In this document: positions 1-7,509 of the stretch, in pieces | How positions within the stretch are numbered: position 1 is the first letter of the stretch | How the letters are laid out: the number at the start of each line of letters is the position of its first letter | Source of the DNA: JAWLGW01 sp964569055 | GTDB taxonomy: Bacteria; Planctomycetota; J058 | DNA length: 15,575 nt | Assembly (NCBI GenBank): GCA_964569055.1 | Contig: CAZMSZ010000160.1 | Location: 1 to 15,575, forward strand | Direction: 5' to 3' | Position numbers and translations under genes: made by a program | Notes under the pieces: generated by a model | Databases searched by the model: none | Told to the model about the DNA's origin: nothing | Seen by the model: only the letters and a program-made list of their open reading frames with translations

Positions 1-55
1 GAGCGGCACGTCGGCGTACGCTCGTCTGCTCCAAGGGACTTCGCCCGCGCGGCAC
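1..55 (-). other. Edge sequence after the UbiA gene, possible start of another operon gene
   Basis: Immediately after the UbiA stop codon (TAGTG) a minus-strand GTG at 53-55 opens a frame (MPRGRSPLEQTSV...) that stays open to the window edge, 18 codons. Overlapping starts are the rule in this operon, so this could be a tenth gene. However, so short an open frame in GC-rich DNA is expected by chance, and no ribosome site stands out. No terminator hairpin is seen in these bases. Confidence 0.2.
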
Positions 56-978
56 TACCGCACCAGGGCCTGGAGGGCGAGGGCGGCGTAGAACACGGTC
101 AGCAGGATCATGCCCAGGCCGCCGAGCTTGACTCGGGGCCCGCCGCGTGAGCGGAGGAACTTGACCACGATCAGGGCCGCCAGCGCGGGGACGCCGAGGA
201 GGAGCCAGCCGGTGAGGGCGCGCAGGCCGAGCGCGAGCGTCCAGGGCTGGAACAACCACAGGCTCAGCGCGGCGGCTCCGGCGGCGCACGTGAACACCGC
301 CGCGATCGCGCCGACGCCGCCGAGGGCGCTCGAGTAGAGCCGCTCGCCCGGGCGGGCCGCCTCGGGCCAGGCGGTCTTGCGCGCGACCTCGTAGGCCAGG
401 AACACCAGCACGAACGCGCCCAGGAGCGCGCCGTCTCGGGGGAGCGGCGCGCGCTCGTAGGCGGCCAGGAACGTGGCGTACAGGAACACGCTCAGGAGCA
501 CGTTGACCGGGTAGGTCAGGGCGAGGTTGAGGAGCATGCCGTCGCGCAAGGCCGCCCAGCGGCGCTCGAGGACGACGAGCAGGACGGCGTGGACGAGGTC
601 GAGCGCGACGATCAGGACCAGCGGCCAGGAGGTCAGGAGCGACAGCGCGCCGCTCGCCGCCAGCGCCAGCGCGGCCGAGACGCCGCCCCACACCGCGAGG
701 TCGCGGTGGCTGATCAGGCCCTGGACCAGCAGGCGATCGGGGTTGTGGACCCGGTCGTAGTCGAGGTCCTTGACCTCGTCGATCACCCGCAGCGTGAACA
801 GGACCAGGAGCACGCTCGCGCCGGCCAGGAAGAGCGGCGCGTCGAGGCGGAGCGGCACGCCGCGCAGCAGCGCCAGCGAGCCCACCAGCGCCACGGTCCA
901 GGCGGCCGCGAACGCGACGTGCAGCCCCGGCGCGAACACGTCCTGCAAGAAGCGCCACAGGCGCCCGAGCCCGCTCAC
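55..978 (-). CDS. UbiA-family membrane prenyltransferase-like protein
   Basis: A 307-residue protein with about nine hydrophobic membrane segments (roughly 20-38, 50-66, 96-115, 118-136, 150-170, 183-199, 220-242, 255-273, 287-305), the usual count for UbiA enzymes. The first aspartate-rich loop is RVIDEVKDLDYDRVHNPDRL at 64-83, matching the NDxxDxxxD...PxR pattern with Asp67-Glu68 replacing Asn-Asp. The second loop, YEVARKTAWPEAARPGERLYSS at about 196-217, has Glu and Arg where many members carry DxxxD. UbiA enzymes move a prenyl chain from its diphosphate onto an aromatic ring, glycerol phosphate or other acceptor inside the membrane. The GTG start overlaps the upstream stop as GTGA, with GGAGG seven bases before it. 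As the last complete gene of the operon, it may join a prenyl or lipid chain to the synthase product. Neither donor nor acceptor can be identified here. Confidence 0.87.
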   Translation of the reverse strand: MSGLGRLWRFLQDVFAPGLHVAFAAAWTVALVGSLALLRGVPLRLDAPLFLAGASVLLVLFTLRVIDEVKDLDYDRVHNPDRLLVQGLISHRDLAVWGGVSAALALAASGALSLLTSWPLVLIVALDLVHAVLLVVLERRWAALRDGMLLNLALTYPVNVLLSVFLYATFLAAYERAPLPRDGALLGAFVLVFLAYEVARKTAWPEAARPGERLYSSALGGVGAIAAVFTCAAGAAALSLWLFQPWTLALGLRALTGWLLLGVPALAALIVVKFLRSRGGPRVKLGGLGMILLTVFYAALALQALVR

Positions 979-3680
979 GAGGCCGCCTCCGCGTCCGGCT
1001 CGAGCAGCGTGACCACGCCGGTGGCGCCGTCGATCTCGAGCGCCGCGCCGTCGGCGATCCGGGCGGTCGCGCCCGGCACGGCGACCACGGTCGGGATCCC
1101 GAACTTGCGCCCGGTGATCGCGGTGTGGGACAGCATGCTGCCGCGCTCCACCACGATCCCCTTGGCCGCCAGCATCAGGAACAGCCAGCCCGGGTCGGTC
1201 TCGCGCGCCACCAGGATCATGTCGGGGGTGACCTCGACCTCGGCCGTGGGGTCGAGCACCACCCGGGCGGTCCCGCGCACGCGCCCCGGGCTCGAGCCCA
1301 GCCCGCGCAGCGCGCCCTCCTCGCCGAGCGGCGCCGCCCCCGCGCCAGCCGCCGCCAGCGCGGGGCGCACGGGGCCGAGGGTGGTGATCGCCTGGGGCAG
1401 GTCGCCCTCCTGGTGGGCGGCGCGCTCGCGCCGCCGGAGGTCGGCGAGCGCCTGCAGGTCCTCGGTCACGCCGGTGCCGTCCACGTAGCCGAACACCTCC
1501 TCCTGCGTGAGGTGATACACCTCGCCCGGCCCGCGCAGCACCCCCTCGCGCACGAGGTGCGCCTCGATCCCCTGGAACACCCGCCGGCTGAACCCGAACA
1601 GCTCGCTGCGGCAGTAGCGCGAGTCCTCCCGGCTGCGCACCAGCTCGCGCAGCGTGCCGAGCGCCCAGCGCAGCAGCAGCCGGCGCAGGGGGTGGCCGCG
1701 CAGCGCGCGGCGCAGCCGCGCCTCCCCGTCGGCGCGGCGCACGCGCTCGGCCGCGCGCAGCCCCTCGACCGTCACGTCGGTCGCGGCGTAGCGCTGCACG
1801 CTCCGCAGCAGCGCGGGCGGGTCGTCGCGCAGGCTGGGCTGCTCGAGCTCGAGCTCCTGCAGGCCGCGGTCGCCGTAGCGGTGCAGGTGCGCGCGCGCCT
1901 GCGCGCAGAAGCGCGCCGGCAGCGCCTCCGCCTCGACCTCGGCCCACAGCGCCTCGGGGCCGCGCTCGGCGAAGGCGGCGCGCAGGGTGGGGTCGGCCCG
2001 CACGTGCTCGGCCAGGCTCACCGCGGACAGGACCACCTCCACGCTGGTGAGCTGCTCGTCCCCGCACAGGAGGTCGCTCAGGAGCGAGGGGTCGGCGGCC
2101 GCGAGGCCCCAGCGCGCGAACCACCCCTCGACCAGCCCGTAGATCAGCGGCAGATAGGTGTCGTTGAGGAGCGTCAGCCCCCACCACGCGCCGACCTGCC
2201 GCCACACCTCGTCGAAGGTGGCCTTGGTCGCCAGCGGGTCGTCGCCCTCGAAGCGGCGCCCGCGCAGCGGCCCGAACAGCGCCTCCCACCAGCGGTGGAA
2301 CGCGCGCATCCGCGCGCGGTGACGCGCGTAGCCCCACAAGAAGCGCACCGCGTGATACCCGACCCGCCCGATCGTGCGGACGCGGCGCCAGGCGCGCGCG
2401 GCCGCGCCCCCGGGCGCGGTGCTGTAGCTGGCCGAGAAGCCCATCATTTGGACCCAGTGGCGCTCGAACACCGGGAACAGCGGGCTCTGGCGGTGGAGCA
2501 GGTAGAAGGAGGTCAGGTTGTAGTACACCCGCCCGCGCAGGAACCCGATCATGGAGGCGAGCGCGCCGTCGTTCGCGCGCAGCTCCTCCTGTCCCACGCC
2601 CAACCGCCGGTAGCAGTCGTAGAAGATCACCCGGTAGAAGAAGCGCGCGAAGCTGTAGGTCAGCGCCGTGGTCACCCCGGGGAAGCTCTCGGTCACGTTG
2701 GCGTTGGTCCACACCCGCTGGCGCGAGAAGTCGATCCCGATCGGGCGCGCCTGCAGCAGCACGACCTCGCCGTCGCGCACCGTCCCCTCCACGTCCTGAG
2801 GGGCGCCGAACAGGGCCTCCACGCGCGCCCCCAGCGCGGCCAGCGCGCGCAGCTCGTCGTCGCTCAGGCAGGGCGCGTCGCGTGCGTCCTCGGGGACGGG
2901 GCGCGCCACCACCCCTTCGCCCCGCGCGAGGTCGAGCGCGAGCGCCTCCTCCTTGGGGGCCAGCGTCCGCTCGATCGCGCCCGTCTTGCCGCGCACGAAG
3001 AAGTGGTCGCAGGCCACCTTCTCCTGCACCACCCCCTCGCCCAGCCCGTAGGCGGCCACGATCACCGTGTCGCGCGCGGCGGTCTTGGGGTCGCAGGTGA
3101 ACATCACGAACGAGCGCTCGCCCAGGACCATCTCCTGCACGCCGGCGGCCACCGAGAACCCGAGCGGGTCCATGCCGTGCGCCCGCCGGTAGAGCAGCGC
3201 CTCGGGGCTGAAGCCCGAGGCCCACACCCGGCGCAGCGCGGCGAGCACGCCGTCGCGGCGCACGCACAGCACGCTCTCGCTCATGCCGGCGAAGGCGTGC
3301 TCGGCCGAGTCCTCGCTCTCCTCGCGCCGGTGGCCCACCATGGAGCCGCGCACCGCGACCAGCGCGTCGGGCCCCAGCAGCGCGTCGAACGGCGCGAGCG
3401 CCTCGGCCTCCTCGGCCGCGCTCAGGGGGGCCCGCGCGAACAGGGCCTCGATCTCCTGCGAGGCGGCGCGCACCCGGTCGGCCCGCGTCCAGTCGGTCCG
3501 CGCCAGGCGCGCCGCGACGTCCGCCTCGAGCCCGGCGAACAGCCGCTCGTACCAGGCCACGGTCAGGCAATAGAACCGCGGCACCCGCAGGCCGGCCGCC
3601 GCCATGCGGTGCTGGCGCGCGAACTTGCCGCCGACCTCGGCGTCGGTCATGGGCTCGCGGTCCAGCACCACCCGCCTCAC
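975..3680 (-). CDS. PEP-synthase-like / rifampin-phosphotransferase-like enzyme (ATP-grasp domain plus swivelling His domain)
   Basis: A 901-residue protein. Residues about 15-315 form a PPDK/PEP-synthase N-terminal ATP-binding region: VAVRGSMVG and EDSAEHAFAGMSES (108-136, with a short extra stretch between them), YGLGEGVVQEK (211-221), and DVEGT...LLQARP ending at about 313. A long middle region (about 325-790), rich in Trp, Phe and Tyr, begins with TNANVTESFPGVTT. The C-terminal mobile domain has ERGSMLSHTAITGRKFGIP with phosphohistidine His852. There is no C-terminal PEP/pyruvate barrel, so the domain order matches rifampin phosphotransferases and related proteins more than PEP synthase. 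These enzymes pass the beta-phosphate of ATP through the His to an acceptor held by the middle domain. The acceptor here is probably a pathway intermediate. GTG start in a GTGA overlap with GGAGG four bases before it. Confidence 0.88.
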   Translation of the reverse strand: MRRVVLDREPMTDAEVGGKFARQHRMAAAGLRVPRFYCLTVAWYERLFAGLEADVAARLARTDWTRADRVRAASQEIEALFARAPLSAAEEAEALAPFDALLGPDALVAVRGSMVGHRREESEDSAEHAFAGMSESVLCVRRDGVLAALRRVWASGFSPEALLYRRAHGMDPLGFSVAAGVQEMVLGERSFVMFTCDPKTAARDTVIVAAYGLGEGVVQEKVACDHFFVRGKTGAIERTLAPKEEALALDLARGEGVVARPVPEDARDAPCLSDDELRALAALGARVEALFGAPQDVEGTVRDGEVVLLQARPIGIDFSRQRVWTNANVTESFPGVTTALTYSFARFFYRVIFYDCYRRLGVGQEELRANDGALASMIGFLRGRVYYNLTSFYLLHRQSPLFPVFERHWVQMMGFSASYSTAPGGAAARAWRRVRTIGRVGYHAVRFLWGYARHRARMRAFHRWWEALFGPLRGRRFEGDDPLATKATFDEVWRQVGAWWGLTLLNDTYLPLIYGLVEGWFARWGLAAADPSLLSDLLCGDEQLTSVEVVLSAVSLAEHVRADPTLRAAFAERGPEALWAEVEAEALPARFCAQARAHLHRYGDRGLQELELEQPSLRDDPPALLRSVQRYAATDVTVEGLRAAERVRRADGEARLRRALRGHPLRRLLLRWALGTLRELVRSREDSRYCRSELFGFSRRVFQGIEAHLVREGVLRGPGEVYHLTQEEVFGYVDGTGVTEDLQALADLRRRERAAHQEGDLPQAITTLGPVRPALAAAGAGAAPLGEEGALRGLGSSPGRVRGTARVVLDPTAEVEVTPDMILVARETDPGWLFLMLAAKGIVVERGSMLSHTAITGRKFGIPTVVAVPGATARIADGAALEIDGATGVVTLLEPDAEAAS
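986..990 (-). promoter_or_regulatory. Ribosome binding site GGAGG for the UbiA-like gene
   Basis: GGAGG inside the end of the phosphotransferase gene, seven bases before GTG at 978. It supports that start. Confidence 0.65.
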
Positions 3681-4663
3681 GCCGCCTCCCCCTCGCGCGC
3701 CAGCCCGGCGGCGGCCGCGGCCAGCGCCTCGCGCGGGTCGCGCCCGACGATCTCGCCGCCGACCAGCGCCTCGAGGGCGCTCACGTCGACGTGGTGGTCG
3801 CGCCCGATCAGCTCGTAGCGCGTGACCAGCGCCCGCAGGCTCGCGAGCGGCACGGCGCGCAGCAGCGCGAGCGTGGGCCCGGGCAGCGACAGCGCGCGGC
3901 GCGGGGCCGGCAGCCCGAACGCCTCCTGCAGCGCCTGCTGCAGCTCGTCGAGCGTGACCGGGCGGCGATACGCCACGTGCAGCGGCCGGACCAGCGGCGG
4001 GCCGGCCGCCAGCCGCGCGGCGAGCTGCACGAGCAGGCGCCCGTAGTCGTCCACGTCGATCACGCTGAACGCCTGCGAGCCGCTGCCCAGGCGGAGCCCC
4101 TTGCGGGTCAGCCGCAGCAGCCCGGGGAGCGTGTGCCGATCGCCGCGCCCGAGCACGAACCGCGGCCGCGTGCACACCGCGCTCAGGCCCCGCGCCTCGG
4201 CGGCGGCCAGGACCGCGGCCTCGCAGGCGGCGCGGCTGCGCGCCAGCGCCGTCCCCGGCCGCGACGCGAGCTCCTCCTCGCGCTCGCCGCGCTGCGCCTG
4301 CTGCCCCGAGACCGAGAGCGAGCTGCCGTAGAGCAGCCCGCGCACGCTCGGGCCGAGCGCGCCGAGCAGGCGCTCGACGGCGCGCAGGTTCTCGCCGAAG
4401 CCGCGCCCCTCGGGGTCGAGCTGCACGGTCGCGAAGTGGGCCACGATCAGCGGGCGCTCGCCCGGGGCGAGGAGCGCCGGCGGGAGCGCCTCGAGCGAGC
4501 CGGCGAGCGGGGTCACGCCCGGGAGGCGCGCCACGCTCCCCGCCCGCCGCTCGACGGCGCGGACCGCGACCCCCGCGGCCGAGGCCGCGCGCAGCAGGGC
4601 GGCCCCCACGAACCCGCTCCCCCCCAGCACCGCCAGCTCGAACCCCGCGCCCGGCGCGCTCAC
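3677..4663 (-). CDS. Extended SDR family NAD(P)-dependent epimerase/dehydratase-like protein
   Basis: A 328-residue protein with a Rossmann start, AVLGGSGFVG (11-20), the extended-SDR serine region LLYGSSLSVSG (110-120) and the TRPRFVLGRGD loop (165-175) typical of NAD-dependent epimerase/dehydratases and sterol-dehydrogenase relatives. The segment that should carry the catalytic YxxxK reads ALARSRAACE (139-148), so Leu140 and Arg144 stand in the Tyr and Lys places. A substrate-side domain follows (FSVIDVDDYGRL, 199-210, and the C-terminal helices). The GTG start overlaps the upstream stop as GTGA. A second in-frame GTG lies immediately before it at 4666. No strong ribosome site is visible, consistent with translational coupling. 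It could be a redox or epimerase step on the head group, or a cofactor-binding protein that no longer catalyses classical SDR chemistry. Confidence 0.87.
   Translation of the reverse strand: MSAPGAGFELAVLGGSGFVGAALLRAASAAGVAVRAVERRAGSVARLPGVTPLAGSLEALPPALLAPGERPLIVAHFATVQLDPEGRGFGENLRAVERLLGALGPSVRGLLYGSSLSVSGQQAQRGEREEELASRPGTALARSRAACEAAVLAAAEARGLSAVCTRPRFVLGRGDRHTLPGLLRLTRKGLRLGSGSQAFSVIDVDDYGRLLVQLAARLAAGPPLVRPLHVAYRRPVTLDELQQALQEAFGLPAPRRALSLPGPTLALLRAVPLASLRALVTRYELIGRDHHVDVSALEALVGGEIVGRDPREALAAAAAGLAREGEAA
3685..3689 (-). promoter_or_regulatory. Ribosome binding site GGAGG for the phosphotransferase
   Basis: GGAGG within the last codons of the SDR gene, four bases before GTG at 3680. 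It selects the GTGA overlap start over the internal ATG ten codons later (MTDAEVGGKF), which has no comparable site noted. Confidence 0.6.
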
Positions 4664-5313
4664 CACAGGCCCGGCACCAGGCGCTTGCGGCCGGCCGCGT
4701 ACTCGGGGTAGCCCGCGATCCGCATCAGCAGCTCCTCCTCGACCTTGATCCGGTAGACCACGGCCGGGAGGAACCACAGCAGCAGGCAGGCGGCCGCGAG
4801 CGGGTGGAACAGCGCCAGCACGAACCCCACGTGCGCCAGCAGCATGCCGGTGTAGGCCGGGTGGCGCAGGTGACGGTAGGGGCCGTGGTCGACGATCGCG
4901 TGGTCGGCCTGCTCGCGCACGTAGTGCGAGTAGAACCGCCCGAGCACCCAGATCGCGCGCAGCCGCAGGGCGACGCCCGCCACGAACACCGCCAGGCCGG
5001 CCGCGACCGGGAGCCACTCGCCGCGCGGGCCGAACCACGACTCGAGGCCGAGCCCGGCGATCACGGTCAGCGCCCGGCCGGCCGCGTACAGCTGCAGGCT
5101 CCCCCGGTCGTCGCGCGTCTCCCCCTGCTCGACCTCGCGCACGGCGACCCGCGCCTCGACCGCCAGCCACACCAGGTAGAGCGCGATCAGGGCCACCCCC
5201 AGCCCCAGCGCCGGGCCGCGCCACTCGCGCAGCGCGCGCGCGGCGAGGGCGACGATCGCGGTCACGAACAGGAATGAGAGCGCGATCGGGAGCTTCCCCT
5301 GCCAGCCCTTCAC
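4660..5313 (-). CDS. Isoprenylcysteine carboxyl methyltransferase-family membrane protein, second copy
   Basis: A 217-residue paralogue of the gene just upstream, with the same overall plan. It has an N-terminal membrane hairpin (about 8-52), a basic/acidic cytoplasmic loop, two further segments (80-122), the signature GPYRHLRHPAYTG at 144-156, a hydrophobic hairpin (157-188), VEEELL at 191-196 and the ending RKRLVPGLW. The shared FYSHYVR / CYSHRVR element before the signature and the shared ending (RLVPGxW) support duplication of a common ancestor. The GTG start lies 13 bases after the upstream stop with GAGG seven bases before it; this is the only non-overlapping junction in the operon. Two methyltransferases could act at two positions, or as a heterodimer. 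The substrate is unknown. Confidence 0.88.
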   Translation of the reverse strand: MKGWQGKLPIALSFLFVTAIVALAARALREWRGPALGLGVALIALYLVWLAVEARVAVREVEQGETRDDRGSLQLYAAGRALTVIAGLGLESWFGPRGEWLPVAAGLAVFVAGVALRLRAIWVLGRFYSHYVREQADHAIVDHGPYRHLRHPAYTGMLLAHVGFVLALFHPLAAACLLLWFLPAVVYRIKVEEELLMRIAGYPEYAAGRKRLVPGLW

Positions 5314-5326
5314 CGGCGCACCTCGC

Positions 5327-5998
5327 TCACCACACGCCCGGGACGAGCCGTGCGCGGCCGGCGGCGTACTCGCGCCACTCGGGGGAGCGCGCCAGACAGC
5401 GCTCCTCCACGATCACGCGCCACACCACGGCGGGGAGCCACAGGACGGCCCAGGCCGCCAGCGAGGCGGGCCCCGCGAACACCAGCGCCACCCCGAGGTG
5501 CGCCACCAGGGTGCCGGCGTAGGCGGGGTGACGCAGCCAGGCGTAGGGGCCCGCGGCGATCACCTGCTCGGGCGTGCGCACGCGGTGGCTGTAGCACGCC
5601 CCCAGGCGCGCGATCGCCCAGGTCCGCAGCGCGACCCCGCCCGCCAGGAGCGCCAGCCCGGGCACCGCCGTGGCCGGCGCGGGCGCGCCGCCGGCCAGCA
5701 GGGTCACCAGCAGGAACGTGATCTTGGCCGCGGCGGCCAGCTCCATGGAGCGGCCGTCCTCGCTCGGCGCCTCGCGGCGGACCTCGCCCGCCGAGATCCG
5801 CCCCTCGGCCAGCAGCCAGGCCACGTACAGCGCCACCCCCCCCAGGGCCAGCCCGCGCTCCAGGGCGCCGCTCAGGCGGAGCACCCTCCAGCCGAGCGGG
5901 CCGAGCACCAGCGCCAGGCCGAGCCCGGTCAACAGCAGCGCGTTCCAGCGAGCGATCGCCACGCCAGGAGTCTCCCACACCGGCCCGGCCGGGCTCAC
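5327..5998 (-). CDS. Isoprenylcysteine carboxyl methyltransferase-family membrane protein, first copy
   Basis: A 223-residue integral membrane protein with hydrophobic segments near 18-36, 48-64, 90-104, 110-126 and a hairpin at about 165-195. The SAM-binding signature of the ICMT/PEMT superfamily is clear: GPYAWLRHPAYAG at 150-162, then VEER at 197-200 and a terminal EWREYAAGRARLVPG. Family members methylate isoprenylcysteine, phospholipid or other membrane-embedded substrates using S-adenosylmethionine. The chosen GTG at 5998 overlaps the upstream stop as GTGA, but its Shine-Dalgarno is poor. An in-frame GTG at 5962 with GGGAG nine bases upstream would give a 211-residue protein and is a fair alternative. 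It is followed 13 bases later by a paralogue. In this operon it more likely O- or C-methylates the lipid product than a protein prenylcysteine, but the substrate cannot be read from sequence. Confidence 0.87.
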   Translation of the reverse strand: MSPAGPVWETPGVAIARWNALLLTGLGLALVLGPLGWRVLRLSGALERGLALGGVALYVAWLLAEGRISAGEVRREAPSEDGRSMELAAAAKITFLLVTLLAGGAPAPATAVPGLALLAGGVALRTWAIARLGACYSHRVRTPEQVIAAGPYAWLRHPAYAGTLVAHLGVALVFAGPASLAAWAVLWLPAVVWRVIVEERCLARSPEWREYAAGRARLVPGVW

Positions 5999-7509
5999 CG
6001 GTCGGCCGCGTCCTCGGCCAGGCTGGCCCGGTAGACCTTGATCCGCTTGGGGACCTTGTGGGGGGACAGCCGCTCGCGCGCGGTCGTGAGCAGCTCGCCC
6101 AGCCGCACCGCCGTGCGCCCGCGCAGGGCGACCGCCACGCACAGCTCGTCCTCGCCCTTGGACCCCGGGCGCGGGTAGGCGCACACGTCGGTCACGGCGG
6201 GGTGCTCGGCGATCGCCTGCTCCACCTCGACGAGGTCGACCATTTGGGCGGAGACCTTGGTGAACGGCTCGCGCCGCCCCAGCAGGCGCAGGTGGCCGTC
6301 CTCCGGCTCGAGCAGGCCGAGGTCGCCCGTGCGCAGCCACTCGCCTTGCACGAAGCGCGCCGTCTCGCGCGGGCGGCGCAGGTAGCCGGCGGTGACGGTC
6401 GGGCCCGCCACGTGGACCTCGCCGGCCCGACCCGCCGGGACGTCGCGCCCGAACGCGTCGCGCACCGCGAGGCGGACCTCGGGCGCGAGCGGCGTCCCGA
6501 CCGTGCCCACCCGGGCCTCGCCGGGGCGGGTGGCGGTGATCGGGAGCGCCTCGGTCAGCCCGTAGCCCTGCAGCGGCAGCGCCCCGAGCACCTCGGCTGC
6601 GGCCTGCGCCAGCTCGTCCGGGAGCGCGCTCCCGCCGGTCACGATCCGCAGCTCCTTGGAGAGCGGGCCGTCCTCGGCGCGGCGGGCGAGGCCCACCAGC
6701 ACGCGGAGCACGGGCGGGACGAGGCAGGCGAAGCGGAGCGAGGGGTCGCGCAGCGCCTCGTAGAGCTGCCGCGGGCCGCCCGAGGGGAGCAGCACCTCCA
6801 CCCCCTGGGCGAGCGGCGCGATCGCGCAGGTGGTGAACCCGAACACCGGGTGGAGCGGGAGCGCCGCGAGCACGCGGTCGCCGGCGTCCGCGCCGCCCAG
6901 CGCGAGCGGCTGCGCCCGCGCGGTGAACGCGTAGGCCCGCGAGCGGTGCAGCGCGCCGAGCGGCTGGCCGATCCCCTTGTAGGTGAAGTGGCAGCTCACG
7001 ACCGCCTCGGCCGGCGGCGACTCGAGCGCGCTGCGCGGCGCCCCCTCGCCCGGTCCGGGCAGCAGGCGCAGCTCGCCGCCGGGCGAGGCCGGGGCGGGGC
7101 CTTCGCCCGCCAGCACCAGCGCGAGCCGGAGGCCCTCGCTCGCGGCGAGCGCCCCGCCATGCGCCGCGAGGGCGGCGGGCGTGGTGAGCGCCAGCGCCGG
7201 GCGGGCGAGCCCCAGCCGTCCGCTCAGCTCGTAGCGCGTGAGCTCGGGGTCGAGCGGCGTGGCGATCGCGCCGAGCGAGGCGGCCGCGTAGAACGCCGCC
7301 ACCAGGTCGGCGCCCGAGGGGAGCAGGAGCGCCACCCCCTCGCCCGCCTCCAGCCCGCCCGCCCGCAGGGCGGCGCGCAGCGCCTCCGCCCGGGCCAACA
7401 GGGCGCCGTACGACGTCGCGCGCCCGGCGCCCGAGCCGAGCGCGACCGCGTCCGGGCGTCGGTCGGCCCAGGCCGCGAACGCGGCGATCCAGCAGGGCGC
7501 CTCAGCCAC
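5995..7509 (-). CDS. AMP-dependent synthetase/ligase family protein (divergent acyl-CoA/acyl-ACP ligase-like)
   Basis: A 504-residue member of the ANL adenylating superfamily. The N-terminal body shows the SYGALLARAEALRAALR and AAFYAAASLGAIATPLDP patterns of acyl-CoA synthetases. Later come GYGLTEA (315-321), LRTGDLG (392-398) and an A8-like hinge GRREPFTKVSAQMVDLVEVE (411-430). The phosphate-binding loop that usually reads TSGTTGxPKG is FTYKGIGQPLG (175-185). The C-terminus stops at KVPKRIKVYRASLAEDAADR, before the usual PxxxxGK catalytic lysine. Known relatives adenylate a carboxylate and pass it to CoA or a carrier protein, so this one may prime or release the chain made by the synthase, act with altered chemistry, or be a binding-only relative. 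The GTG start overlaps the upstream stop by eight bases and follows GGAGGGAG. Family assignment is firm; activity is uncertain. Confidence 0.88.
   Translation of the reverse strand: MAEAPCWIAAFAAWADRRPDAVALGSGAGRATSYGALLARAEALRAALRAGGLEAGEGVALLLPSGADLVAAFYAAASLGAIATPLDPELTRYELSGRLGLARPALALTTPAALAAHGGALAASEGLRLALVLAGEGPAPASPGGELRLLPGPGEGAPRSALESPPAEAVVSCHFTYKGIGQPLGALHRSRAYAFTARAQPLALGGADAGDRVLAALPLHPVFGFTTCAIAPLAQGVEVLLPSGGPRQLYEALRDPSLRFACLVPPVLRVLVGLARRAEDGPLSKELRIVTGGSALPDELAQAAAEVLGALPLQGYGLTEALPITATRPGEARVGTVGTPLAPEVRLAVRDAFGRDVPAGRAGEVHVAGPTVTAGYLRRPRETARFVQGEWLRTGDLGLLEPEDGHLRLLGRREPFTKVSAQMVDLVEVEQAIAEHPAVTDVCAYPRPGSKGEDELCVAVALRGRTAVRLGELLTTARERLSPHKVPKRIKVYRASLAEDAADR

Noticed and set aside
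975..3680. Rifampin resistance gene or true PEP synthase
   Set aside because: The architecture resembles RPH but the biosynthetic operon context argues against resistance, and the PEP/pyruvate barrel of PEP synthase is absent.
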